From positions 62,001 through 126,000 of the forward strand of contig NZ_JBNAMV010000001.1 of assembly GCF_049705945.1 (NCBI RefSeq): 64,000 nucleotides of DNA, read 5' to 3'. The DNA is from Salarchaeum japonicum_A (GTDB lineage: Archaea; Halobacteriota; Halobacteria; Halobacteriales; Halobacteriaceae). The position numbers and the translations under genes are program-made. Below the pieces are notes generated by a model, which ran no database searches, was not told the DNA's origin, and worked only from the letters and a program-made list of their open reading frames with translations. Of the stretch, positions 1 to 8,375 are shown piece by piece (positions within the stretch are counted from its first letter, which is position 1; every line of letters begins with the position of its first letter).

Positions 1-1473
1 GTCAATGACACCGCACAGGACCTCCTCGACATCGATCGTAGTGCCGTCGGGGCTGCCGTCGCCGATGTGCTCCCCCGGTCCGTCGAGGATTCACTGATCG
101 ATGCCTTCGCGGACGCCCCGATCACTGACACCGAGTTTGAAGAGTACTACCCTGCGCTCGACCGATGGCTCGCCGTTTCAATCGTGCCCGTGGATGACGC
201 GACGATCGTGTATCTCCAAGATGTCACGCCACGCCACCGGCATGCAGAGACGGTTGACCGGTTACAGGCAGAACGCGACCGAACCGGCGTCGTCGACGGG
301 GTCCGCTCGGCTGTACTAGCCGACCTCGTTGCTGCGTCATCGCGTGCCGAAATCGCCGACACGATCTGTCACGGGCTCGGCGAAACCGACCTGTACGAGT
401 TCGCGTGGGTGGGCGAACGCACCGTTGACAGTAACCGACTCGTCGTTCAAGCAGCCGCCGGAACGACTGGAGAAACGTTCACAGCCGTACAGGAAACACT
501 CGAATCCGACGCGCAGACGCCGGAAGAGCGCGCCGTCGAATCCGGACACCTCCAAGCGATGCAACCGCTCGCAGAGGCTGACAGCCTCCCGGACGCGATC
601 CGCATGGCCGGCTTCGCTGACGGCGTCCAGTCCGCACTGGCAATCCCACTCGTCTCCGGGTCGGATGTCCACGGTGTAGTCGGCGTCTATGCAGCCGGCA
701 CCGACGCCTTCTCCGCACGTGAACGACGGAGCTTCAAGACGCTCGGCGAAATCGCAGGATTCGCCATCACTGCGACACGGAACCAGAATCTGCTGTTGTC
801 GGACGCAGTCACCGAAGTCACCTTCGCGGTCGAGGATACGTCCGTTCTCGCCACGCTCAGCGACGACCTCGACGCGACAGTTACGCTCACCGGGGTCGTC
901 CCACAGAACCACGACACGATGCTCTGTTTCGTCGAGATTACAGGTGGGACTGAGCATGCACTCGATCAGGCAGTCACTACGACTGCCGGCGTCGCGGATG
1001 CGCGTCTCATTAGCGAAACGGCGTCGGGTGGAACCGTCGAACTCGAACTCCACGATTCGTCGCCGCTCTCGACGGTTGTGTCCCGCGGCGGCAGTATCCG
1101 GCAGGCAACCTTCGACGATGGCTCTGGGCGCATCGTCGCTAATTTTCCCCAGGACAGCGACATCCATCGAATCACGACCGCCATCGGTGACGGCACAGGT
1201 GTCGAAGTCGTCGCGAAACGGGAACGAAACCGGTCCGTGACGACGGCACGCGAACTCCGCGATAATCTCGAAACGGAATTGACGGACCGGCAGCGAACCG
1301 TGCTTCGCACCGCGTACCTCGCTGATTATTTCGAATCGCCGCGCGGAAGCACCGCAGAAGAAGTCGCTGCCTCACTCGATATCACTGGGTCAACGCTCCT
1401 GCATCATCTTCGCGCGAGCCAACGGAAGCTACTCGACGTGTTCTTCGCGGAGGACACCACCGTAACCGACTAA
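1..1473 (+). CDS. Bat-like HTH_10 transcriptional regulator with PAS and GAF domains (5' end outside window)
   Basis: The reading frame is open from base 1, and the residues before the first internal ATG (position 67) already read as a PAS fold, so the gene starts upstream of the window. In order there are a C-terminal PAS part (to about base 240), a GAF domain (roughly bases 300-790, ending in the typical IPLVSGSDVHGVVGVY stretch), the bacterio-opsin-activator linker domain, and a C-terminal HTH_10 (LTDRQRTVLRTAYLADYFESPR then EEVAASLDI). Proteins of this family are soluble sensors that control transcription, as Bat controls bacteriorhodopsin genes. The signal it senses cannot be read from sequence. 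It converges on the HalX response regulator with a 1-nt gap, so the two share a terminator region. Confidence 0.9.
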   Translation, partial: VNDTAQDLLDIDRSAVGAAVADVLPRSVEDSLIDAFADAPITDTEFEEYYPALDRWLAVSIVPVDDATIVYLQDVTPRHRHAETVDRLQAERDRTGVVDGVRSAVLADLVAASSRAEIADTICHGLGETDLYEFAWVGERTVDSNRLVVQAAAGTTGETFTAVQETLESDAQTPEERAVESGHLQAMQPLAEADSLPDAIRMAGFADGVQSALAIPLVSGSDVHGVVGVYAAGTDAFSARERRSFKTLGEIAGFAITATRNQNLLLSDAVTEVTFAVEDTSVLATLSDDLDATVTLTGVVPQNHDTMLCFVEITGGTEHALDQAVTTTAGVADARLISETASGGTVELELHDSSPLSTVVSRGGSIRQATFDDGSGRIVANFPQDSDIHRITTAIGDGTGVEVVAKRERNRSVTTARELRDNLETELTDRQRTVLRTAYLADYFESPRGSTAEEVAASLDITGSTLLHHLRASQRKLLDVFFAEDTTVTD

Positions 1474-1474
1474 C

Positions 1475-2053
1475 TCACGCTTCTTCTCGCCCGATTCGTT
1501 TGAACTCGTCAAGAATGTCGTGGTCGTCGAGCAGTCGGCGGGCGCGTTTTTCGAGGCGGTCCGCACGCTCGGCGAGGTCGGTATATTCTGCGTGGTTTTC
1601 GCGGGTGGCCGGGCTCGTTTCGGCTTCGAGGACCGCACACGTGGACGCGGCGCTGAAGTACGCACCGAGCGTTTCGTACGCGAGAATTCGGCGTTGTTGA
1701 TCGATGACGGAGTGGATGTCCGCTTTGTCCACGGGCTTACAGAGGTACTCGTCGAACGGTAGCTCAAGCACGTCGAAGTCCGGATCGACCGCCGTCACCA
1801 TCACGACACGACCGTAATAGCCGGCCTCGTCCAGTTGCGCCAACACCTCGTCACCCGACATATCAGGCATATGGCGGTCCAGAAGCACGATGTCGATTGC
1901 AGTGTCCTCGATGAGTGAGAGCGCTGCTTCGCCACTGTAGGCAGTGTCGACATCACAGACCCCACGCAGGCGGAGCGCGTACGCGTCAGCCACCTCTCGC
2001 TCGTCGTCCACAACGAGCGCTCGCAACTCGTTCGACCGGTCACTGTCCGCCAT
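1475..2053 (-). CDS. Response regulator with receiver and HalX domains
   Basis: The receiver domain has the acidic pair in LVVDDEREVADAY, the phospho-acceptor Asp in DIVLLDRHMPDMSGDEV, a switch Thr in VMVTAVD and the Lys of YLCKPVDK. The C-terminal third (EYTDLAERADRLEKRARRLLDDHDILDEF) is a helical HalX domain, a haloarchaeal extension of unknown output with no DNA-binding motif. I chose the ATG at 2053, which starts MADSDRSNELRALVVDD. An in-frame ATG at 2077 is also possible and has a TTATGG element 20-25 nt upstream. The partner kinase could be the 4321 kinase, but the orientation is opposite, so that is inference. Confidence 0.9.
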   Translation of the reverse strand: MADSDRSNELRALVVDDEREVADAYALRLRGVCDVDTAYSGEAALSLIEDTAIDIVLLDRHMPDMSGDEVLAQLDEAGYYGRVVMVTAVDPDFDVLELPFDEYLCKPVDKADIHSVIDQQRRILAYETLGAYFSAASTCAVLEAETSPATRENHAEYTDLAERADRLEKRARRLLDDHDILDEFKRIGREEA

Positions 2054-2197
2054 CTCTGAGGAGTGGTTCAGGGTCATGCCTACATCCCCATAACTGATTG
2101 GCTTCCCTCCCAAGTCTGCACTCCTAGACACCGGCACAACTCTGGATCTGGATAGCTAGCCCCACCCTCCAGTAGGGACACCCACCTCTCCTACCGT

Positions 2198-2551
2198 ATG
2201 TCCCCACAACTGACGACCCCCACCACGAAGCACCCACCCGACAACTCCAACAGCGAGGACCTGACATCTGAGGAACTCTTCGATCTCTTCGGTGACGAGT
2301 ACACCCGCCGCGTGTACGAGGCTATCGCCGACGAACCGCGCTGCGGACGCGCTGTCGCCGACGCCGCCGACGTCTCCCGCCCAACGGCATATCGCCGCCT
2401 CAACGCCCTCCACGACGCTGGCCTCGTGCGCACCGAGATGGTCATCAGCGACGACGGCCACCATCGCGAACGCTTCGAAGCCGTCGCCGACTCCCTCTCG
2501 GTCTCCCTCGCCGACGGCTGCCTCCAAGCGATCGTCAGCGTCGATGAGTGA
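2198..2551 (+). CDS. Small winged-helix (ArsR/TrmB-like) DNA-binding protein
   Basis: This 117-residue protein has a Ser/Thr/Asn-rich N-terminus of about 25 residues. A winged helix follows: ELFDLFGDEYTRRVYEAIAD, then CGRAVADAADVSRPTAYRRL as the recognition helix-turn-helix, then ALHDAGLVRTEMV as wing entry. The C-terminal part could be a dimerisation segment. It lies 130 bp upstream of the tandem 7TM kinases in the same direction, an arrangement common for haloarchaeal HTH and 7TM-kinase pairs, so it may be their transcriptional output. That link is inference; it lacks any receiver domain. Confidence 0.85.
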   Translation: MSPQLTTPTTKHPPDNSNSEDLTSEELFDLFGDEYTRRVYEAIADEPRCGRAVADAADVSRPTAYRRLNALHDAGLVRTEMVISDDGHHRERFEAVADSLSVSLADGCLQAIVSVDE

Positions 2552-2683
2552 CCGCCGATGCCCCGCGGCGCCACACACCCGCCCAAACGGATGAGGCACA
2601 GTTTTCAGCCCCTAGTGTGGACATCCGCCCACATCACGGCCACTGCGCCACGCACGCCGCGGAACTGACCTAGACGACACGAT

Positions 2684-4324
2684 ATGATCACGGCGACCGG
2701 GCCCGCTGCACTTGCCGCCAGCATCGTCGCGGTACTCACGAGTCTGGGCTTCCTCGCCACACTCCTCCGACACCGCCACGACCCCACGACCGGGCCCGTC
2801 CTCGGAATCGCCGTCACCCTCCTCGCCGGCGCCGTCCTCCACCTCGCCGTCGTCGACATCGCCCCCATACGGCACGCGCTCGGCATCCAGTGGGCGCCAA
2901 CAGACTCACCCGGCGGCTTCTGGACGCTCATCGCGTTCGACATTCCAGCGATCGTTGGCGTCCTCTGGTTCCTGTTCGCACTCCAATATACGGGCCGCGA
3001 TCGAAACGCAACACCAATCGCGCTGTCAGCGGTCGCCGTCCTCCTCGTCCTCCTCATCGCCCCCAATGTCGCCCTGGCGATGGTCGGCGCGTTCATCGGC
3101 GTCTCGACAACCACACTCAACACGGTCCTCGGAATCACAATCGTCCTCGCAGACTCACTAGCCGTAATCGGAATCTTCCTCCTCTGCGCAACAACACTCC
3201 GCCACAAAGCGTTCCCCGCAACCCAAACCGCACTCCTCACCTTCGCCGTCACCACAATCCTGACGCTCCCCTTCGTCACCGCAACCCTCCAAGAACCGAT
3301 CGCAACCCCCCTCGCCATCACCGCCTCCGCACTCCTCTTCACCACCGTCGTCCACCACTACCGCGTCTTCGAAACACTCCCCGTCGTCTCCATCGCCGGC
3401 CGCGACCGCGTCATCAACGACATGGCCGACGGCGTCATCCTCACCGACACCGACGGCCGCATCCGAGACCTAAACCCCGCCGCAGAATCGCTGTTCGACA
3501 GCTCGCGCACGGACGTCTTGGGCGCGTCACTGAACACGATTGCCGCCACACTCCCAGCCCCCAACCAGATTCCCGAGGCAGACCCGCAGACTATCCGCGG
3601 TAACTCCGGTCGAATCGTCTCCGTCACTGCCGAGTCCGTATCCCACACTCGCGGCCGCACGCTCGGCTACCTCCTCGTCTGCCGTGACATCACTGAAACA
3701 CGCCGCCGCGAACACCGCCTCAGCGTTCTCACACAGCTCGTCGCCGACGCGACAACGAACGAGATGCGGACCGTCACGACCATCGCGGACGCCATCGCCG
3801 CCGGCGACCACCCCGCACCCGACGGCGGAGCACGTATCCTCGAGACTGCCACCGACACGGCGACCTTGGTCGGCCGTGTTCGAAGCGTGGAGCGCGCGCT
3901 AGCCGACCGTAACCCAGCCCAGTCCACCCAGACCACCGTCCAAGCCCTCGTCGACGACCTCCAGAGCACACTCCCCGTCGATGTCTCGACACCAGCCGCT
4001 GGAACGCCACTCCAGGTCGCCGCTGACCGCCAACTCGTCGTCACACTCCTCGAAACGCTCGTGACCGCCGCAGAAACAACGGACACGATGGTGTCCCTCC
4101 ACGCGAACACCGAAGCCGACCGCGTCACCATCACGGTCACCCCATACCCACAGCGTGACACAGACACGATCGCTGATTGCGCGCTCGAAATCGCCCAACT
4201 CGCCGCCACACACACCGACTGGACCGTCGAAACAACGACGAGCGACAACGACCCCGCCGTGTGCGTTCAACTCCCCGCACACCCCGCGGACACCGACAAA
4301 GACACCGAACCGAACACACGATGA
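2684..4324 (+). CDS. 7TM-PAS histidine-kinase-like protein, probably catalytically dead (pseudokinase)
   Basis: The 546-residue protein has seven hydrophobic helices in residues 1-230 (HisK-N 7TM type), then a PAS domain (about 240-335, VINDMADGVILTDTDGRIRDLN). A helical region sits where a DHp domain should be, and the C-terminus occupies the place of a HATPase. The DHp segment reads VLTQLVADATTNEMRTV where active homologues, including the next gene, have VLNRVLRHNLRND, so the phospho-acceptor His is missing. The C-terminal region shows no N-box (ELxENAxxH) and no DxGxG or GxGxG lid. It probably acts as a sensor or allosteric partner rather than a kinase. Its stop overlaps the next start as ATGA, so the two are co-translated. 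The coding strand is strikingly C-rich and G-poor, as in the next two genes. Confidence 0.85.
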   Translation: MITATGPAALAASIVAVLTSLGFLATLLRHRHDPTTGPVLGIAVTLLAGAVLHLAVVDIAPIRHALGIQWAPTDSPGGFWTLIAFDIPAIVGVLWFLFALQYTGRDRNATPIALSAVAVLLVLLIAPNVALAMVGAFIGVSTTTLNTVLGITIVLADSLAVIGIFLLCATTLRHKAFPATQTALLTFAVTTILTLPFVTATLQEPIATPLAITASALLFTTVVHHYRVFETLPVVSIAGRDRVINDMADGVILTDTDGRIRDLNPAAESLFDSSRTDVLGASLNTIAATLPAPNQIPEADPQTIRGNSGRIVSVTAESVSHTRGRTLGYLLVCRDITETRRREHRLSVLTQLVADATTNEMRTVTTIADAIAAGDHPAPDGGARILETATDTATLVGRVRSVERALADRNPAQSTQTTVQALVDDLQSTLPVDVSTPAAGTPLQVAADRQLVVTLLETLVTAAETTDTMVSLHANTEADRVTITVTPYPQRDTDTIADCALEIAQLAATHTDWTVETTTSDNDPAVCVQLPAHPADTDKDTEPNTR

Positions 4325-5970
4325 CCGTCTCACCCTCACTCGTTATCATCGATGCCACCGTCGCCGCTGTCTTCCTCCTGTTAGCCGCGGTCGGTATTCG
4401 CCACCGAGACCGTCCCGGCGCACGCATCATCACGGCCCTGTGGCTCGTGCTCGCTGCACTCAGCACCACTCTGGTGCTGGCCCGCACCGACATCGTCGCT
4501 GGACGGCCAGTCGCCAGCGCGCTCCTCGCCGGCTGGCTCATCATCGTCCCCCTCTGGGCCGGGTTCGTGTTCGAGTACACCGGCCGCGGCCCACCACTCA
4601 CCAGACCCTTAATTGCCATCACCGCCGTCTACGTGCTTGGAACCGGCGTCGCGAGCCTCCACGGAACAGCACTCACCGGCCCACTCGAACTCCTCGTCCG
4701 CACCACCACCTCAATCCTCCAAACCGCCCTCATCGGCGTCGGACTATTCGGCGTGTTCTTACTCGTCCGCTCAACCGCCACCTACGACGACCTCCCCCGC
4801 GGCCGAAGCATCGCGTTATCCATCAGCGGCCTCGCCATCTCGATTCTATTGTTCTCTCTCAGCACGCTCACCGCACCCAACCCCCTAACATTCCCCTGGA
4901 CAACCACCGGCTTTCTAACCCTCATTGCCGGGGCGTTCACCGTCAGCGTGTACCCCTGTGGACTGTTCAGTGACACACCCGGAGCCGGCCCGCTCGCCCG
5001 GTCATCAATCCTCGAAGAGATGAACGACGCCGTCATCGTCGTCGACCAATCACACCGCCTCGTTGACGCAAACGACGCCGCCGAACGCACACTCGGCGTC
5101 ACCCTCGCCCGTACCGCAGGCCGCCCACTCCAAGAGGTCCTCGGCTGGGATCCCGCAACCGCCGTCACATCACCAGCCACAGTCCAGACACCCAACGGGC
5201 AACGCCGCTTCGACGCCACACAATCCTCGCTCACGAACACCAGCGGCGACCCGATCGGCACCGCGTACGTCCTCCAAGACGTCACAGACGCCCAAACCAG
5301 AAAACAACGACTCGAAGTCCTCAACCGCGTCCTCCGGCACAACCTCCGCAACGACCTCGACGCAATCCGCGCCTTCGCCGAAGCACTCTCCGACGACACC
5401 GTCGACGACCCGGCATTTGTCGCCGAACGCATCCAACGGACCTCACGCGACCTCGTTGACCTCGGCACCACAGTCGAACGCGCAGAACGGATCCTAACCG
5501 GCGACACACTCCACCACCAAGAGGTCGCCGTCCCCGCCCTCATCACAGACGTCGCTGACGACGTTCGCGACCGCACTGACTGCCACATCGAATACGATTC
5601 CCCGACCGAGAGCGAACGGGGACCGCACCTCACAACGGACCGCGACGTCCTTCGTATCATCCTCCATGAACTCATCGAGAACGCGGTCGAACACACCGAC
5701 AGTGACACACCAACCGTGACGATTACCACTACACAGACCACCCACGGCGTGCGCGTCAGCGTCCGCGACTACGGCCCCGGCATCCCGGAACGCGAACGCG
5801 CCGTCGTCCAAGACGGCGAAGAAACCCCGCTCGAACACGGCACCGGCGTCGGACTCTGGTTCGTCTCCTGGGCCGTCACCCGACTCGGCGGCGACCTCTC
5901 CTTCCGCGACGTCGACCCAGGCAGTTGCGTCCAAGTAACCCTCCCAGACCACCACCCACCAGCACCCTAA
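4321..5970 (+). CDS. 7TM-PAS sensor histidine kinase (intact)
   Basis: The frame runs open from 4177, but the ATG at 4321 is the start because the upstream codons read as Arg-rich shadow of the previous gene and ATGA overlaps its stop. The 549 residues hold seven N-terminal hydrophobic helices (1-220), a PAS domain (about 235-325, EEMNDAVIVVDQSHRLVDAND), a DHp helix with the acceptor His in VLNRVLRHNLRNDLDAI, and a HATPase with N-box ELIENAVEHTD, G1 box RDYGPGIPE and G2 box GTGVGLWFVSWAV. It is thus a complete membrane kinase of the same architecture as its degenerate upstream twin, and presumably arose with it by duplication. Confidence 0.92.
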   Translation: MTVSPSLVIIDATVAAVFLLLAAVGIRHRDRPGARIITALWLVLAALSTTLVLARTDIVAGRPVASALLAGWLIIVPLWAGFVFEYTGRGPPLTRPLIAITAVYVLGTGVASLHGTALTGPLELLVRTTTSILQTALIGVGLFGVFLLVRSTATYDDLPRGRSIALSISGLAISILLFSLSTLTAPNPLTFPWTTTGFLTLIAGAFTVSVYPCGLFSDTPGAGPLARSSILEEMNDAVIVVDQSHRLVDANDAAERTLGVTLARTAGRPLQEVLGWDPATAVTSPATVQTPNGQRRFDATQSSLTNTSGDPIGTAYVLQDVTDAQTRKQRLEVLNRVLRHNLRNDLDAIRAFAEALSDDTVDDPAFVAERIQRTSRDLVDLGTTVERAERILTGDTLHHQEVAVPALITDVADDVRDRTDCHIEYDSPTESERGPHLTTDRDVLRIILHELIENAVEHTDSDTPTVTITTTQTTHGVRVSVRDYGPGIPERERAVVQDGEETPLEHGTGVGLWFVSWAVTRLGGDLSFRDVDPGSCVQVTLPDHHPPAP

Positions 5971-6353
5971 CACAGTCGCAGACGTTACGCCACCGGCAAT
6001 ACCCATCGACTATCTGTTGGTGTTTCACGTCCTGAAACACGCACCCGGGCTCTTTGACGACCGCAAGCGATGGTTCTCCTGCCTGCCGGTCCTCGGCGGG
6101 CAGCCAACCGTTTCCCCCTCACTTTATCGGCCCTCCATACTCGCGCTCCAGGGGCCGATTTTCACGGCACACTACTCCGCCGAACCAATCCCGAGCACGT
6201 CCAGATGAGCCACACGCACACGCCCCTCCCACGCAGACCATCGGTTCCCGTACGTCCGCCATACCCCACAGCCTCGAATCGTCCCCATAGCGCGTTACAC
6301 TGCCAGAAACACTCCACACCGACTTACATACCGGCGGACACTACGCAGACACG
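5971..6353. other. Intergenic stretch without a credible gene
   Basis: No frame here shows protein-like composition. It holds a perfect hairpin at 6020-6040 just after the kinase operon. A TATA-like ACTTACAT element around 6325 sits at the right distance (about 25-30 nt) to drive a leaderless transcript of the lipoprotein gene starting at 6354. Confidence 0.5.
6020..6040. repeat. Perfect 8-bp inverted repeat, 5-nt loop (hairpin or operator)
   Basis: GTGTTTCA and TGAAACAC are exact reverse complements separated by CGTCC. It begins 50 nt after the kinase stop codon. It could be a transcript-end hairpin or a protein-binding site. There is no T-tract directly after it, which weakens a terminator reading. 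Confidence 0.5.
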
Positions 6354-7460
6354 ATGGTCCCCGATATCTCTCGGCGAGCGGCGGTACGCGCGCTCGCAAC
6401 CGCGGGCGTCGTCGGTGTCGCCGGCTGCACGAACGCGACGAGCGACACCAGCGACACAACCAGAACAACCACCGACCAATCCCCCTCCACCGGCACTGAC
6501 CCAACCCAGACGACCACGGCCGGCGACCGATCACTCGACCCGGCATCGAGCCCCGTCGCCGCTGTCCAGACGGCGTTCACAGCCGAGACCGTCGACGGCT
6601 TCCAGTCACGATTCCACCCCCTCCACCCGTATAGCATCGCGAAGCTGTCCCGCGAAAACGCGAAGGCCCTCCTCAAGAACGCCAGCGACCTCACCAGTGT
6701 CACCCGCGTCGACCGCAACATAACCGTCGACCTCGTCGTATCCGCCACCCTCCCCGGAACGAACGTCGACCGGAACGCCGTCACAAACGCGCTTGCAAAC
6801 ACAGAGTCTGTAGTCGTCGAAGCAACCGCGAACACTGACTCCGGCACACAAACCGTCCAGCTCATCACCGTCAAACAAAACGGCGGATGGCTGGTCCTGG
6901 CACAAGGCCTCCCTCCAACGACCGAGGCCCGAGAAACGCTGTCGGCATGGGTGGTCGAGAACATCATGTTCGACGAACGCGCCGGCGTCGCCTCCGTACA
7001 ATTCGTCGACAATATCGCCGCAGACAGCGTAACCGTCGAAGCGCGCCAATCCGGCGCGTCCAAGACCACGAACGCGCCCGAAAGCGTAACCACCCTCGAC
7101 GTAGACATCGCGTCAGACCGGGACGAGGTCGTCGTCTCCGCAACCATCGACACCGAAGACCATGTTGTTCACCGCGAGCGCTACCCCGAAACCGACCGCC
7201 TCGTCGACACCATCGAATTCGTCACCGACCCCGAAACTGACAGCCGGGACGCCATCGCCCGCGTCACCTTCAACGACACCGACCGAGAGGGCCGCGTCCG
7301 CATCGCCTCAACCATCCAAGGCGGAAGCGCAGAAGCCGAGCCTGCCGGATCCCTCAACTACCTCGTCGTCGGCATCAACCCCAACGGCGACGAAATCATC
7401 GTCACCTACCCGGCCGGCGAGAACGCAGAAGAAGTCCACCGCGAACGCTGGCGGCCATAA
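6354..7460 (+). CDS. Tat-exported lipoprotein of unknown function
   Basis: The N-terminus MVPDISRRAAVRALATAGVVGVAGC is a twin-arginine signal with lipobox VAGC, so the mature protein starts at Cys and is anchored outside the membrane. A Thr/Ser/Asp-rich spacer (about residues 27-60) follows, typical of haloarchaeal lipoproteins. The body (about 65-368) is mixed alpha/beta and contains two repeated-looking segments (TFxAETVDGFQSRFHPLHPYS, and VVVSATIDTEDHVVHRERYPE / DEIIVTYPAGENAEEVHRERW). I do not recognise a named domain. It follows the kinase pair in the same direction with the same C-rich codon use, but has its own promoter. Confidence 0.85.
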   Translation: MVPDISRRAAVRALATAGVVGVAGCTNATSDTSDTTRTTTDQSPSTGTDPTQTTTAGDRSLDPASSPVAAVQTAFTAETVDGFQSRFHPLHPYSIAKLSRENAKALLKNASDLTSVTRVDRNITVDLVVSATLPGTNVDRNAVTNALANTESVVVEATANTDSGTQTVQLITVKQNGGWLVLAQGLPPTTEARETLSAWVVENIMFDERAGVASVQFVDNIAADSVTVEARQSGASKTTNAPESVTTLDVDIASDRDEVVVSATIDTEDHVVHRERYPETDRLVDTIEFVTDPETDSRDAIARVTFNDTDREGRVRIASTIQGGSAEAEPAGSLNYLVVGINPNGDEIIVTYPAGENAEEVHRERWRP

Positions 7461-7627
7461 CACACACTTAGAGCTCTACCTTGGCGGCCCCCGTCCTCCC
7501 AGCTAAAACGAGCCACCCCGCCAAGTCAATCGCTACCCAGCTGACCACCGCCCGCACCTGTTGGGCCCCAACACGGCAACACCCACTACTGGATTAACAC
7601 TCTCGAACACAGCTCTGTGAGCGGTGA

Positions 7628-7806
7628 CAGCTGTTCGAGTGCGGTGCACTCCATTCAGCCGCCCGCTGCGACAACAAGCTGTACAACCTCACGGTTCGGG
7701 GGCGGCGCTACCTGACGAGCGGTGTGCGCGTGGACGCTCTCGTTCCGGAACCGAACCCGCGACAACCAGGACGCATGTCGTTAGTCTGTTCGGCGGAGGT
7801 TCGTAA
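7628..7806 (+). pseudogene. Possible remnant of a small wHTH (phiH1-repressor-like) gene
   Basis: In one frame the bases read LFECGAL, then NKLYNLTVRGRRYLTSG. This resembles the wing and end of small haloarchaeal phage or plasmid regulators, where an Lxx-GL..Y.LTd.GR.YL.G pattern is typical. No start codon or recognisable first half is present. It is a weak call from pattern only. Confidence 0.2.
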
Positions 7807-8040
7807 CGTCAAGGAGGTCCGTGAGGAGGTGTGTCTCGAAGTCGGCGTGCGACGATGAGTTCGTCTCCGGTGGAGCGTGCCGTGGCGGCGACGAGGCGGT
7901 CGCGGGCGGCCATCCGTTCGCCGTCAGCCATCAGTTGATCCTGCAGCCGTCCCGCCTCTAACGCGATCTGTTCGTTCAGGTCGAGTGCTTGGACACCGCC
8001 GAACTCCTGCCGAACGCTGACGACATCCGTCGTTCCAGAA
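7790..8040 (-). pseudogene. Frameshifted VapC-type PIN-domain toxin remnant
   Basis: Read on the minus strand, one frame gives RQEFGGVQALDLNEQIALEA, then MAADGER-like residues and RDRLVAATARSTGDELIVA. After a frameshift another frame continues DADFETHLLTDLLDVTNLR. Together they match the C-terminal half of a PIN-domain toxin: the D-x-L/I-A-A-T-A-R helix, the LIVAxDxDFE strand with catalytic acids, and the final L..LDVTNL. The N-terminal catalytic Asp region is missing. The gene is truncated and frameshifted, so it is not functional. Confidence 0.55.
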
Positions 8041-8122
8041 CCCCCTCACAATCGCCCGCAGCCCCAACGAAACCCACAAAAACACGCTCGCGGACGCAGT
8101 CCTCGACCGGCGCACCAACTAA
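8039..8122 (+). pseudogene. C-terminal gene fragment of unknown origin
   Basis: An open frame ending in TAA at 8120-8122 reads NPLTIARSPNETHKNTLADA then VLDRRTN. It looks like a real C-terminal tail (polar, balanced, haloarchaeal composition) but has no start and no recognisable domain. It abuts the PIN remnant, suggesting rearrangement scars. Confidence 0.2.
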
Positions 8123-8375
8123 GCTATCAATCCCTCTCCCCCCTCATAATACCACTACGGCACTGTGATAGTTGCTCAACCCCACGCACACATACAGATA
8201 AAGCCGTGGACTAGTGAAGAACCTCTTCCGGAACGCGCTTCAACGCCACTACGGTCCTGCTGTAACTGGGATGGCGAACTGCGTCACAGCGAACGCTTGC
8301 AGAGCGCGAGCCTGCGACTGATAGATATGGAAAACGACATTTTAGAAACCTCGCAACCGTCAGAGACGATTACTG

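Noticed and set aside
6054..6723. Plus-strand frames of 78 and 217 codons around 6.1-6.7 kb
   Set aside because: Pro/Arg/Ser/Thr-rich translations typical of shadow frames; the second overlaps the lipoprotein gene.
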